A stretch of 28,470 bases of DNA from Candidatus Mcinerneyibacteriota bacterium (GTDB lineage: Bacteria > Macinerneyibacteriota > Macinerneyibacteria > Macinerneyibacteriales > DSCS01): positions 1-28,470 of the forward strand of contig JAFGWL010000042.1 of assembly GCA_016937175.1 (NCBI GenBank). The letters run 5' to 3'. The translations under genes were made by a program, and so were the position numbers. The notes beneath the pieces are model-generated. The model was not told the DNA's origin. It saw only the letters and a program-made list of their open reading frames with translations, and ran no database searches. This document shows positions 15,924 to 22,412 of this stretch, piece after piece (positions within the stretch are counted from its first letter, which is position 1; each line of letters begins with the position of its first letter).

Positions 15924-16148
15924 TCAGCCCCCGGAAACGAACCGGACAAAACTCACCCGGTCATTGTCGGAGACGATATCATCCCTTCCCAGGGATTTCC
16001 CGTCCCGGACGACGACAAAGTGCAAATCTTCGGGAAGATCCAGTTTTTCAACAAGCTCTTCGACACGGCAGGGCTCATCCAGAGGAAGATCGACCTCCTC
16101 CTTCTGTCCAAAAAACTGTTTCATTCCGGCAAATACCTTAATACGCAT
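15924..16148 (-). CDS. MoaD/ThiS-family sulfur-carrier protein
   Basis: A 74-residue beta-grasp protein that ends in the diagnostic Gly-Gly (VRFVSGG), the site where MoaD is adenylated and charged as a thiocarboxylate for building the dithiolene of molybdopterin. The start MRIKVFAGMKQFFG resembles MoaD-like proteins found next to tungsten aldehyde oxidoreductases. It lies 107 bases after the catalytic subunit gene, which supports a role in making the tungsto- or molybdopterin cofactor of that enzyme. The enzyme gene has its own terminator and this gene has its own promoter, so the two can be expressed separately. ThiS-like use in another pathway cannot be excluded. Confidence 0.85.
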   Translation of the reverse strand: MRIKVFAGMKQFFGQKEEVDLPLDEPCRVEELVEKLDLPEDLHFVVVRDGKSLGRDDIVSDNDRVSFVRFVSGG

Positions 16149-16177
16149 ACATATACCTTAGGGCTTAGTGGGGCTTC

Positions 16178-16205
16178 ATTCTATCGTATTTTTACGAGCC
16201 GTCAA
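16178..16205 (-). promoter_or_regulatory. Promoter of the moaD-like gene with a palindromic spacer
   Basis: On the minus strand TTGACG (16205-16200), a 16-base spacer and TAGAAT (16183-16178). Within the spacer is a perfect inverted repeat TCGTA-AAAA-TACGA (16197-16184), ending directly at the -10. This placement would suit an operator, or could be chance. Transcription would start near 16171, about 23 bases before ATG 16148. Confidence 0.75.
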
Positions 16206-16219
16206 GGGAAAACTGGATG

Positions 16220-16245
16220 AAAAAGGGAGGAGGGATCCTCCTCCC
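16220..16245 (-). terminator. Intrinsic terminator of the aldehyde oxidoreductase operon
   Basis: Minus-strand RNA GGGAGGAGG-ATC-CCTCCTCCC forms a perfect 9-bp GC-rich stem with a 3-base loop, followed at once by UUUUU. It begins 9 bases after the stop of the catalytic subunit gene. This is the clearest Rho-independent terminator in the window. Confidence 0.9.
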
Positions 16246-16254
16246 TCACAAGTC

Positions 16255-18417
16255 TCAGAGATGCTTGTTCACAACGTCCAGGACATCGTCAAAGGCGATT
16301 CCGAGCTTTTTCAGATGTTCCGGCTTGGGAACGCCGTTTTTTGTCCAACCGCGGCGTTCATAAACAGCATCGATGAGTTTTTCATACTGGTCTTCGCGGT
16401 ATTCCCGCATGACTTTTACTTTCTCTTCGGAACTCATCCCCGAAGGGTCGATCCCGACTTTTTCCTTGAGTTGTTTGTCATACCGTTCAGCGCGGGACTC
16501 ATATTCTTCCACGGTAACAGGCCCTACAGAACGGTAAGGAATGGAATCATGCTCTCTCAGTCCTTTACCCATACGGATGTTGAAGACCCGCTGGAAGTTA
16601 TAGACACGCTCCGACTGAAGGATCAGTTCCTCCTTGTCGATATGCTGCCCGGTGATGGCATTGAAGAGGTCCACATAGTTCTGCACGTGCTCGGGGACCT
16701 TGGCCGGCTCTGATGTCTGTGCATTGTCGGCAGGTTCGATATCGTTCCAGGGAAGCTTGCACAGACCCTGCAGGCCGAACCAGGTCCGGAACATGGGGAA
16801 GTAGTGAAGAGCTTCCGCCTTGTCCTCGAAGGTGGGGATCAGCCCCTGGACCATATCCATGAAGATAAGCCAGGCTTCGTCATGCTGGGGACCCTTCAGG
16901 GCCAGGCCGTAACCGCCCTGCATGGCCAGAGACTCTTTGGTCACATATTCGGAATATTCCAGCCCCTTGGCCTCCATTCCGATATCATCCATAAATTTCC
17001 TGTCGGCTCCGAAATGCTTTTCAAAATAGTTCTTCATCTCCCGGATGCCTTTACCTGCGATCTTTCCGAATCCTTCTCCGCGGGAGATCTGATGCAAAAG
17101 CTCCAGGACAGAATCAGAATTCCCCCATGTGAAATCGAGGCCGCCGGTCTTCTCTTTATCAAGGATCCCGTTTTCCCAGCATTCCATGATAAACGCTGTC
17201 ATGGTCCCAAAGGAGATGGTATCAAGGCCGTACGTATCACAATAAAAATTGATTTCCAGAATATCCCTGGCGTCGAATATGCCCACATTGGATCCACAGC
17301 CGCCTATGGTCTCATACTCTGGCCCGTCCACCAGCACCTTCTGCCCTTTATAGGGGCCGGTCTTAAGCTCAAAATCCTCGGCCACTTTGGCGCAGGCCAT
17401 GGTGCAGCCGTACCAGCATCCGTCAGGTTTTCCCTTTGAGAGAAATTCGTTGTAAAAAACGTCAGATGAGATCTTAGGGGCGTCTTTATGGCTTCCGTAT
17501 TTATAATTAAGCGTGGGAAGCAGATCATACTCATTCATGATCTCAGAAAGATGGGCTGTCCCCACCTTACGCATACGGCATTGTTGATCATCCAAAGCAA
17601 TGATCTCCTTATGGAGCTTCAATCCCGTTTTCTGAACCGTGGCAATGTCCGCCGGATTATTTGAGACTCCGCTGAGGTTGGAAAAGCGGACGACAAGGGC
17701 CTTGATCCGTTTGTTACGGAAAACCGTTCCGATCCCGCCACGTCCTGCCTGTTTGAAACGGACGCCTTGACGGCGTTTGTCCCACATAGAAAAGTTGAGA
17801 CAGCCGATCCAAGCATGATCGGATCCTGTCCCGGCACTCACCGAGGAGATGTTGATCTTATCCTCTTCATTTTTTGCGAAAAGGTCTATGATCTGCTCTC
17901 CGATGACATGGCTGTCCACAGCTTCATAAGGAGCTTCGATGATCTGGACTTTTCCTTCGTCTCCGTCGATGTAGACGATAACGTCTTTATCGGCTTTTCC
18001 CTGGATTTCCATAGCGTCAAACCCGGCAAACTTCAGGTAAGGGCCGAAGTATCCACCCACATTGGAATCGATGGGGATGCCGGTCAGCGGAGAAAGAGAA
18101 ACGACTAAAGACTTCCCTGATCCGGGGTAGTTCGTGTTACCCCCTATAGGCCCTGTGGCAATGCAGATCTCATTTTCCGGGTCGTTCCATTTTGTTTCAG
18201 GTTTCACACCGTCCCAGAGGAGTTTCATCCCGAACCCTTTTCCTCCGGTAAAAGTCATTTTCATCTCTTCACTGACGGCCTTTTCGGCGACGGTGTTGTC
18301 TGAAATATTGACATAAAGAGTCCTCATATTGTACCCTTTGTCAACGGGCTTTAACTCATAAGACCATTCTTTGAGGATCTTATGCCCTGATTTTATTTTA
18401 TTCAGATCTTGTGTCAT
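16255..18417 (-). CDS. aorB: Tungsten/molybdenum aldehyde:ferredoxin oxidoreductase, catalytic subunit
   Basis: A 720-residue AOR-family enzyme that would oxidise aldehydes to acids (or reduce acids) with a bis-pterin W or Mo cofactor and a [4Fe-4S] cluster. The N-domain has FTGGKGFGMKLLWDG (about 56-70), IATGPIGG and the SPLTGIPIDSNVGGYFGPYL block (109-128). Putative cluster ligands are C334, C338 and C342 (spacing CX3CX3C) and probably C553. The pterin motif DTYGLD is at 394-399, while the second, usually DxxGLC, reads GLQGLC (548-553). About 30 residues precede the usual start, and VDKGYNMRTLYVN resembles the BamB/AorB/WOR5-like branch. ATG 18417 has GAGGAGG six bases upstream and lies one base after the polyferredoxin stop, so the two are one unit. 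The subunit letter follows AorAB naming by analogy. Confidence 0.92.
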   Translation of the reverse strand: MTQDLNKIKSGHKILKEWSYELKPVDKGYNMRTLYVNISDNTVAEKAVSEEMKMTFTGGKGFGMKLLWDGVKPETKWNDPENEICIATGPIGGNTNYPGSGKSLVVSLSPLTGIPIDSNVGGYFGPYLKFAGFDAMEIQGKADKDVIVYIDGDEGKVQIIEAPYEAVDSHVIGEQIIDLFAKNEEDKINISSVSAGTGSDHAWIGCLNFSMWDKRRQGVRFKQAGRGGIGTVFRNKRIKALVVRFSNLSGVSNNPADIATVQKTGLKLHKEIIALDDQQCRMRKVGTAHLSEIMNEYDLLPTLNYKYGSHKDAPKISSDVFYNEFLSKGKPDGCWYGCTMACAKVAEDFELKTGPYKGQKVLVDGPEYETIGGCGSNVGIFDARDILEINFYCDTYGLDTISFGTMTAFIMECWENGILDKEKTGGLDFTWGNSDSVLELLHQISRGEGFGKIAGKGIREMKNYFEKHFGADRKFMDDIGMEAKGLEYSEYVTKESLAMQGGYGLALKGPQHDEAWLIFMDMVQGLIPTFEDKAEALHYFPMFRTWFGLQGLCKLPWNDIEPADNAQTSEPAKVPEHVQNYVDLFNAITGQHIDKEELILQSERVYNFQRVFNIRMGKGLREHDSIPYRSVGPVTVEEYESRAERYDKQLKEKVGIDPSGMSSEEKVKVMREYREDQYEKLIDAVYERRGWTKNGVPKPEHLKKLGIAFDDVLDVVNKHL

Positions 18418-18418
18418 A

Positions 18419-18811
18419 TTATCCCTCCTCGACGATTTCAAGAGCCTGTTCCGGACAGGCCTCGGCACATTTACCGCAAGCTATACATTTAAAAGGCGTC
18501 TGTCCCCCCTCGAACCACATCATCGCATTGATAGGGCAGACGGAAACACAGGCCAGACATCCGATACATTTATTCTTATTGAGCAAAACCACGCCGGCAC
18601 TGTTCACGGTGAGAGCCTGGACAGGGCACTCGTCCACACACAGCCGGCAAGTCTGGTCACAGACGGTCATAAGAACCCGGCCATCCTTCGGCTCGATCTT
18701 TATGGCAGATTTCAGGGGGTTTTTTTCTTTGAAAAAAGTCTCAGAGCAGACATCCATACAAGTCCCGCAAGCCGAACACTTTTCCGGATAAGTCTTCAGA
18801 TATTTAGCCAC
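18419..18811 (-). CDS. aorA: Four-cluster polyferredoxin subunit of the aldehyde oxidoreductase
   Basis: A 130-residue electron-transfer protein with 16 cysteines in four sets: C12/15/18/22, C51/55/58/62, C82/85/88/92 and C109/112/115/119, each suited to one [4Fe-4S] cluster. The second set has CX3CX2CX3C spacing, the others CX2CX2CX3C. A small subunit with four such clusters is known from heterodimeric members of the AOR family (WOR5 and AorA-type). Here it would wire the catalytic subunit to ferredoxin or another partner. The start is GTG at 18811, behind GAGGAGG with five bases spacing. The gene is first behind the operon promoter and its stop is one base from the catalytic subunit start. 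Confidence 0.88.
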   Translation of the reverse strand: MAKYLKTYPEKCSACGTCMDVCSETFFKEKNPLKSAIKIEPKDGRVLMTVCDQTCRLCVDECPVQALTVNSAGVVLLNKNKCIGCLACVSVCPINAMMWFEGGQTPFKCIACGKCAEACPEQALEIVEEG

Positions 18812-18860
18812 AAATACCTCCTCATTTTATATGGACAACAGCGAATAACTCTCTGCTCCT

Positions 18861-18889
18861 AAAATAAGGCAATTAGGCGGAAAAGTCAA
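18861..18889 (-). promoter_or_regulatory. Promoter of the aldehyde oxidoreductase operon
   Basis: On the minus strand TTGACT (18889-18884), a 17-base spacer and TATTTT (18866-18861). The predicted start lies near 18854, about 43 bases before the GTG at 18811. A long inverted repeat lies directly upstream of the -35 and may be its control site. Confidence 0.75.
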
Positions 18890-18890
18890 A

Positions 18891-18920
18891 TATAAAGCTC
18901 ATTTTGCGATATGCTTTATA
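18891..18920 (-). repeat. Inverted repeat TATAAAGC-N14-GCTTTATA upstream of the aldehyde oxidoreductase promoter
   Basis: Two perfect 8-base arms separated by 14 bases, one base upstream of the -35 (centre to -35 about 20 bases). It lies about 50 bases after the rmuC stop. The position fits a dimeric regulator acting on the promoter. A weak AT-rich terminator for rmuC is the alternative, but the following TATTTGAC is a poor U-run. The rest of the 158-base gap holds only the promoter and nothing else I recognise. Confidence 0.55.
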
Positions 18921-18969
18921 CTACATAACGCTGTTTTCCATTCTTTTTCTCCGAATTCCGCATTTTTTC

Positions 18970-20271
18970 TCATTCTTCAGGGACTTCGGAATCGTTCTCC
19001 TCCCCCTCCCCGGCTTCACCGAGCATGGCAGCAGACTCTTTCCCCGAAAGGGACGTCACATCCCTCAGCTTGCGCTGGATGACGCGGCTTTTCCTGGAAG
19101 CGTTCTCGATACTGTTGCTGGCTTCTTTCAGCTTTTTCTGTGTCTTGTCCAGAAGGTCTCCGAAATCGCTGAATTGGGATTTCACCGCTCCGAGAAGTTT
19201 CCAGACATCGCTTGTCCTCTTTTCGATGGCCAGAGTCCGGAACCCCATCTGCAGGCTGTTGAGAAGAGCTGTCAGGGTCGTAGGCCCGGTGATGACTACC
19301 CGGTAGTCGGCCTGAAGAGATTCAGCCAGCCCGGGACGGCATAAGACTTCAGAAAAGAGGCCCTCGATAGGCAGAAAAAGAATGGCAAAATCTGTAGTAT
19401 GAGGCGGATCCACATACTTTTCCCGGATATTCTTCGCTTCGCTGCGGATCCTTTTCTCCAGAGCTTTGACCGCTTCTTCTGCCAGGGCAGCATCGGCCTT
19501 GTCCCGGGCATCCAGAAGCCTCAGATAATCCTCCTGGGGGAATTTAGCGTCGATGGGAAGCCAGACGATGGACCCCGCATCATCCCGCCCCGGAAGTTTA
19601 ATGGCAAATTCCACCCGGTCGTTACTTCCTTCACGGGTGGCGACGTTTTCGGCGTATTGGTCAGAAGTAAGGATCTGTTCCAGAAGGTTTCCCAGCTGGA
19701 CTTCTCCCCAAGTCCCCCGTGTTTTGACATTGGTAAAGACACGTTTCAGGTCGTCCACTCCCGATGCAAGCTTCTGCATCTCCCCCAGCCCCTTGTAGAC
19801 GGCTTCCAGGCGTTCGCTGATGAGGTTGAAGGATTCACCCAACCGCCGTTCCAGGGTAGCATGAAGCTTTTCATCCACGACCTGGCGCATCTGATCCAGC
19901 TTTTTGCTGTTCTCTTCCTGAAGGAACCGGAGGTTCTTTTCGAGACTCTCCCTGAGAGCCTCCAGCCGCCGTTCGTTTTCGCTGATCAATTTATCCAGCT
20001 GAGCAGAAAAACGGTTGAACTGTTTCTCCTGAAGGTCGGATACGGCCTTCATCTGGCCCAAAAGAGAGTTCTCGAACGTGGTGATATTTTTGGCCAGCTC
20101 CTGCCGGCCGTCCCGTGCCGCGGCCTGATTCTCCTGCCGGCTTCGGGACATCTCATCCTTGACCAGGCGCTCAATCCTCTCATCATCGCGGTTTACGCGG
20201 CGTATCTGCTGAAAAAGGGCCAGAACCAGGATAAGAACCAGCCCGCTCATTGCGGTCAATACCCACTCCAT
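18970..20271 (-). CDS. rmuC: DNA recombination protein RmuC homologue
   Basis: A 433-residue protein of the RmuC family, linked genetically to limiting inverted-repeat rearrangements in E. coli; its exact activity is unclear. Residues about 4-20 are a membrane anchor (VLTAMSGLVLILVLALF). A long coiled coil with many Glu, Lys and Gln runs from about 25 to 165. The nuclease-like RmuC domain follows, with NVKTRGTWGEVQLGNLLEQI (181-200), LPIDAKFPQEDYLRL and FLPIEGLFSEVL, ending in an acidic tail. ATG 20271 has AGGCGGTG upstream and lies 37 bases after mutY. A TTGACA at the end of mutY lacks a well-spaced -10, so co-transcription with mutY is likely. Confidence 0.93.
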   Translation of the reverse strand: MEWVLTAMSGLVLILVLALFQQIRRVNRDDERIERLVKDEMSRSRQENQAAARDGRQELAKNITTFENSLLGQMKAVSDLQEKQFNRFSAQLDKLISENERRLEALRESLEKNLRFLQEENSKKLDQMRQVVDEKLHATLERRLGESFNLISERLEAVYKGLGEMQKLASGVDDLKRVFTNVKTRGTWGEVQLGNLLEQILTSDQYAENVATREGSNDRVEFAIKLPGRDDAGSIVWLPIDAKFPQEDYLRLLDARDKADAALAEEAVKALEKRIRSEAKNIREKYVDPPHTTDFAILFLPIEGLFSEVLCRPGLAESLQADYRVVITGPTTLTALLNSLQMGFRTLAIEKRTSDVWKLLGAVKSQFSDFGDLLDKTQKKLKEASNSIENASRKSRVIQRKLRDVTSLSGKESAAMLGEAGEGEENDSEVPEE

Positions 20272-20308
20272 AACATCACCGCCTTTTCCAATTCTCTTTT
20301 TATCTATC

Positions 20309-21367
20309 TTAACGTGAAATGTCCCCTGTCAAAAGGGTTTTTATCTCTTCGGTGATTTTTCTGTAGACTGTAAGAAACGGGTATGTATCCAGTTTATCCA
20401 TATCCACAGGTTGAAAATCCAGCTCCTGTGCCAAGGTTTTGAAATCTTCTTTTTTACGAAAGCAAATAAGGTAAGGAAAGAGTTCATCCCTGAACCTTGT
20501 ATAAGTATGGATCTGTCGTGTCATAGGGAGGATGTCCGTCCTTCCCTTCTCTTCCAGCCTGGACAGAACAACTCTCCCCTCTTCATACGAGAAGTTTAGG
20601 AATGTCCACAGGCCACGGCCGATCCCCTCCCTTTTTCTCAGGATGCCCACCTCTCTGTTCCAGACAGGGATCAAAAGCACAGTTTTTTTCCCGGTCACAT
20701 CTCTTATAAGCGGTGGAGGGATGGAATCTTCCCGGCCGGACAAACGGGCCTGACAACGGGAGACGAGAGGACAATCCGGGCACCGGGGCCTTTTACGAAG
20801 GCAGACGGCTTGTCCTAACTGCATCAGGGCTTCATTGACCCTCCCCGGAGGATATCCCTCCATCCCCTCTCTCACAAAAAGGTCCACTCTGGAGGCTGTC
20901 TCTTTGCTCCACTCCTCTTCCAAGAAAAAGCGCATAAAGATCTTGCGTACATTGGCGTCCAGCACAGGATATTTCTGTCCGAAAGCAAGACTGAGAACCG
21001 CCCTGGCGGTATTGTCCCCGATGCCCGGAAGAGACCGAAGCTCTTTATAAGTGGACGGAAGGGAACGGCGACCTTCTGAGGTAAGGATCCGGGCTGTCTT
21101 ATGGATGTTCCGGGCACGGGAGTAATAACCCAACCCCTCCCACATCCGCAGGACCTCCTCTTCAGGGGAAGAAGCCACATGAAAAAGGGTGGGGAAACGG
21201 CCCATCCAGGCCTCAAAATAGGGTTTTACCGCCGAAACGACAGTCTGCTGAAGCATGACCTCCGAGATCCATACAGTATAAGGATCATCCGTCCCGTTCC
21301 AGGGGTCATTTCTTCTGTTCCGGGAAAACCAGTGCATAAGGCGATTAAAAAAACAGCGGCCTTCCAT
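20309..21367 (-). CDS. mutY: A/G-specific adenine DNA glycosylase MutY
   Basis: A 352-residue base-excision enzyme that removes adenine mispaired with 8-oxoguanine. Catalytic E36 (WISEVMLQQT) and D137 (PVLDANV) align with E. coli E37 and D138. The helix-hairpin-helix reads LRSLPGIGDNTARAV (110-124). The [4Fe-4S] ligands are C189-X6-C196-X2-C199-X5-C205, and a NUDIX-like recognition domain fills the C-terminal third. ATG 21367 is chosen over an in-frame upstream start at 21415: a strong promoter spans 21415-21387, and a GGGAGG ribosome site lies six bases before 21367. The leader is then only about 12 bases. Confidence 0.95.
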   Translation of the reverse strand: MEGRCFFNRLMHWFSRNRRNDPWNGTDDPYTVWISEVMLQQTVVSAVKPYFEAWMGRFPTLFHVASSPEEEVLRMWEGLGYYSRARNIHKTARILTSEGRRSLPSTYKELRSLPGIGDNTARAVLSLAFGQKYPVLDANVRKIFMRFFLEEEWSKETASRVDLFVREGMEGYPPGRVNEALMQLGQAVCLRKRPRCPDCPLVSRCQARLSGREDSIPPPLIRDVTGKKTVLLIPVWNREVGILRKREGIGRGLWTFLNFSYEEGRVVLSRLEEKGRTDILPMTRQIHTYTRFRDELFPYLICFRKKEDFKTLAQELDFQPVDMDKLDTYPFLTVYRKITEEIKTLLTGDISR

Positions 21368-21386
21368 CCTCCTCCTCCCTGTCACC

Positions 21387-21415
21387 AGTATAGAAGGAGT
21401 GAAGCCCGCCGTCAA
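21387..21415 (-). promoter_or_regulatory. Promoter of mutY
   Basis: On the minus strand TTGACG (21415-21410), a 17-base spacer and TATACT (21392-21387). Both boxes are close to consensus. It lies in the gap after the putative anti-sigma gene and gives mutY-rmuC their own transcript. It also rules out the longer mutY reading frame. Confidence 0.82.
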
Positions 21416-21437
21416 AGCAAGAGATTCAACGTTTGAT

Positions 21438-21839
21438 TTATGATGTGTGCTGCGAAGAGTGCTTTTTATGCCTCTCTGTCAGGAAGATGACCAGGGCGGG
21501 CAAAGCTGCCAGGCCGATGACCACGTACTTCCCTACTTTGATAAAACTTTCCAGGCTTATTCCGGTGAATACGGAACGGGCCATGAGATAGAGAGATTCA
21601 AAGAAGTGAATATTTTGAGCGATGAGGATTCCGAAGAGGAAGATCAAAATCGAGAAGACCCCCACGATATTTCTGTAGAACTTCTTCTGAAGAGCTTCTT
21701 CCTGGATCTCGGCCTCTCTCAGGCGGGCCAGGGTGAAGAGAGTATTCTCTTTCAGCTCCTCGGATACCCGCGGCTTGGGGCGGGAAAAAAGCAGGGAATC
21801 AATAAACTGCTCATCAAACTTCTTGTCGATCTCACTCAT
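21438..21839 (-). CDS. Small membrane protein, probable anti-sigma factor of the adjacent ECF sigma
   Basis: A 133-residue protein with an N-terminal charged cytoplasmic-like part (1-55), a hydrophobic segment at about 56-78 (FYRNIVGVFSILIFLFGILI), a second at about 103-121 (GKYVVIGLAALPALVIFL) and a basic, His/Lys-rich end. I do not recognise a family. It has no HX3CX2C zinc anti-sigma motif and in fact contains no Cys. The call rests on context: its ATG overlaps the sigma stop (ATGA), the normal layout of an ECF sigma with its membrane-bound inhibitor. AAAGGAG five bases upstream supports the 21839 start. The function is inferred. Confidence 0.6.
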   Translation of the reverse strand: MSEIDKKFDEQFIDSLLFSRPKPRVSEELKENTLFTLARLREAEIQEEALQKKFYRNIVGVFSILIFLFGILIAQNIHFFESLYLMARSVFTGISLESFIKVGKYVVIGLAALPALVIFLTERHKKHSSQHTS

Positions 21840-22393
21840 AATAACTCCTTTCTGTGCCTTTCCATAAGAGAGCACAGTTTTTCTTTGGCTCTGTAGAGGT
21901 ATGTCTTCACTGTCCCTACGGGAAACCCTGTGATGTCCGCGATCTCATTATACGAATAGGATTGAAAATAATAGAGGTTGATCACGGTCTGCCAGTTCTC
22001 GGGAAGCTCACCGATATAAAGGTCAAGAAGCTCCCGAAGGTCACGGTTATCCAGGTCGTCATCCACAGGTTCCACCGAAGCGGTATAATCCTGCAGTTCA
22101 TAGATGTCTTTGTTGAATTTCTTTCTGAGATGATTCTTTGTGGTATTCAGGGCGATCTGATAGATCCATACGGAAAGCTTGCTCTCTTCACGAAAGGTAT
22201 GAATATTTTTGAATATCTTGATAAAAACATCCTGGAACAGGTCGTCCACGCTGTTTTTATCCCTTATATACGTGTGGAGCACTTTATAAATCACCCCTCC
22301 ATAATCTTCAATAAGCTCTTCAAATGCGCCCTCTTCTTTACGTTTCAGGCGTTTGACCAGTTCATCGCTCTCTTCTTTACTCTTATATGACAC
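21836..22393 (-). CDS. ECF-type RNA polymerase sigma factor (sigma-70 family)
   Basis: A 185-residue extracytoplasmic-function sigma factor. Region 2 spans about 23-95, with SVDDLFQDVFIKIFKNIHTF (48-67) and SKLSVWIYQIALNTTKNHLR (71-90). Region 4 spans about 122-178, with the helix-turn-helix YNEIADITGFPVGTVKTYLY (148-167). The start is taken as GTG 22393, with GGGAG five bases upstream. An upstream in-frame TTG at 22408 would place that site inside the gene. A good promoter lies within the end of rsmI. Its partner is encoded by the overlapping membrane-protein gene. Which stress it answers to cannot be told from the sequence. Confidence 0.92.
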   Translation of the reverse strand: MSYKSKEESDELVKRLKRKEEGAFEELIEDYGGVIYKVLHTYIRDKNSVDDLFQDVFIKIFKNIHTFREESKLSVWIYQIALNTTKNHLRKKFNKDIYELQDYTASVEPVDDDLDNRDLRELLDLYIGELPENWQTVINLYYFQSYSYNEIADITGFPVGTVKTYLYRAKEKLCSLMERHRKELL

Positions 22394-22412
22394 ACTTTCT
22401 CCCTGCAATGTT

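Noticed and set aside
20305-20335. TTGACA at the end of mutY as a promoter for rmuC
   Set aside because: The only reasonable -10 (TAAGAT) is 15 bases away, too close. I kept rmuC as co-transcribed with mutY.
19399-20355. 318-codon open frame on the plus strand opposite rmuC
   Set aside because: The minus-strand rmuC is clear by domain content. The plus frame reads through its coiled-coil region and beyond without recognisable features.
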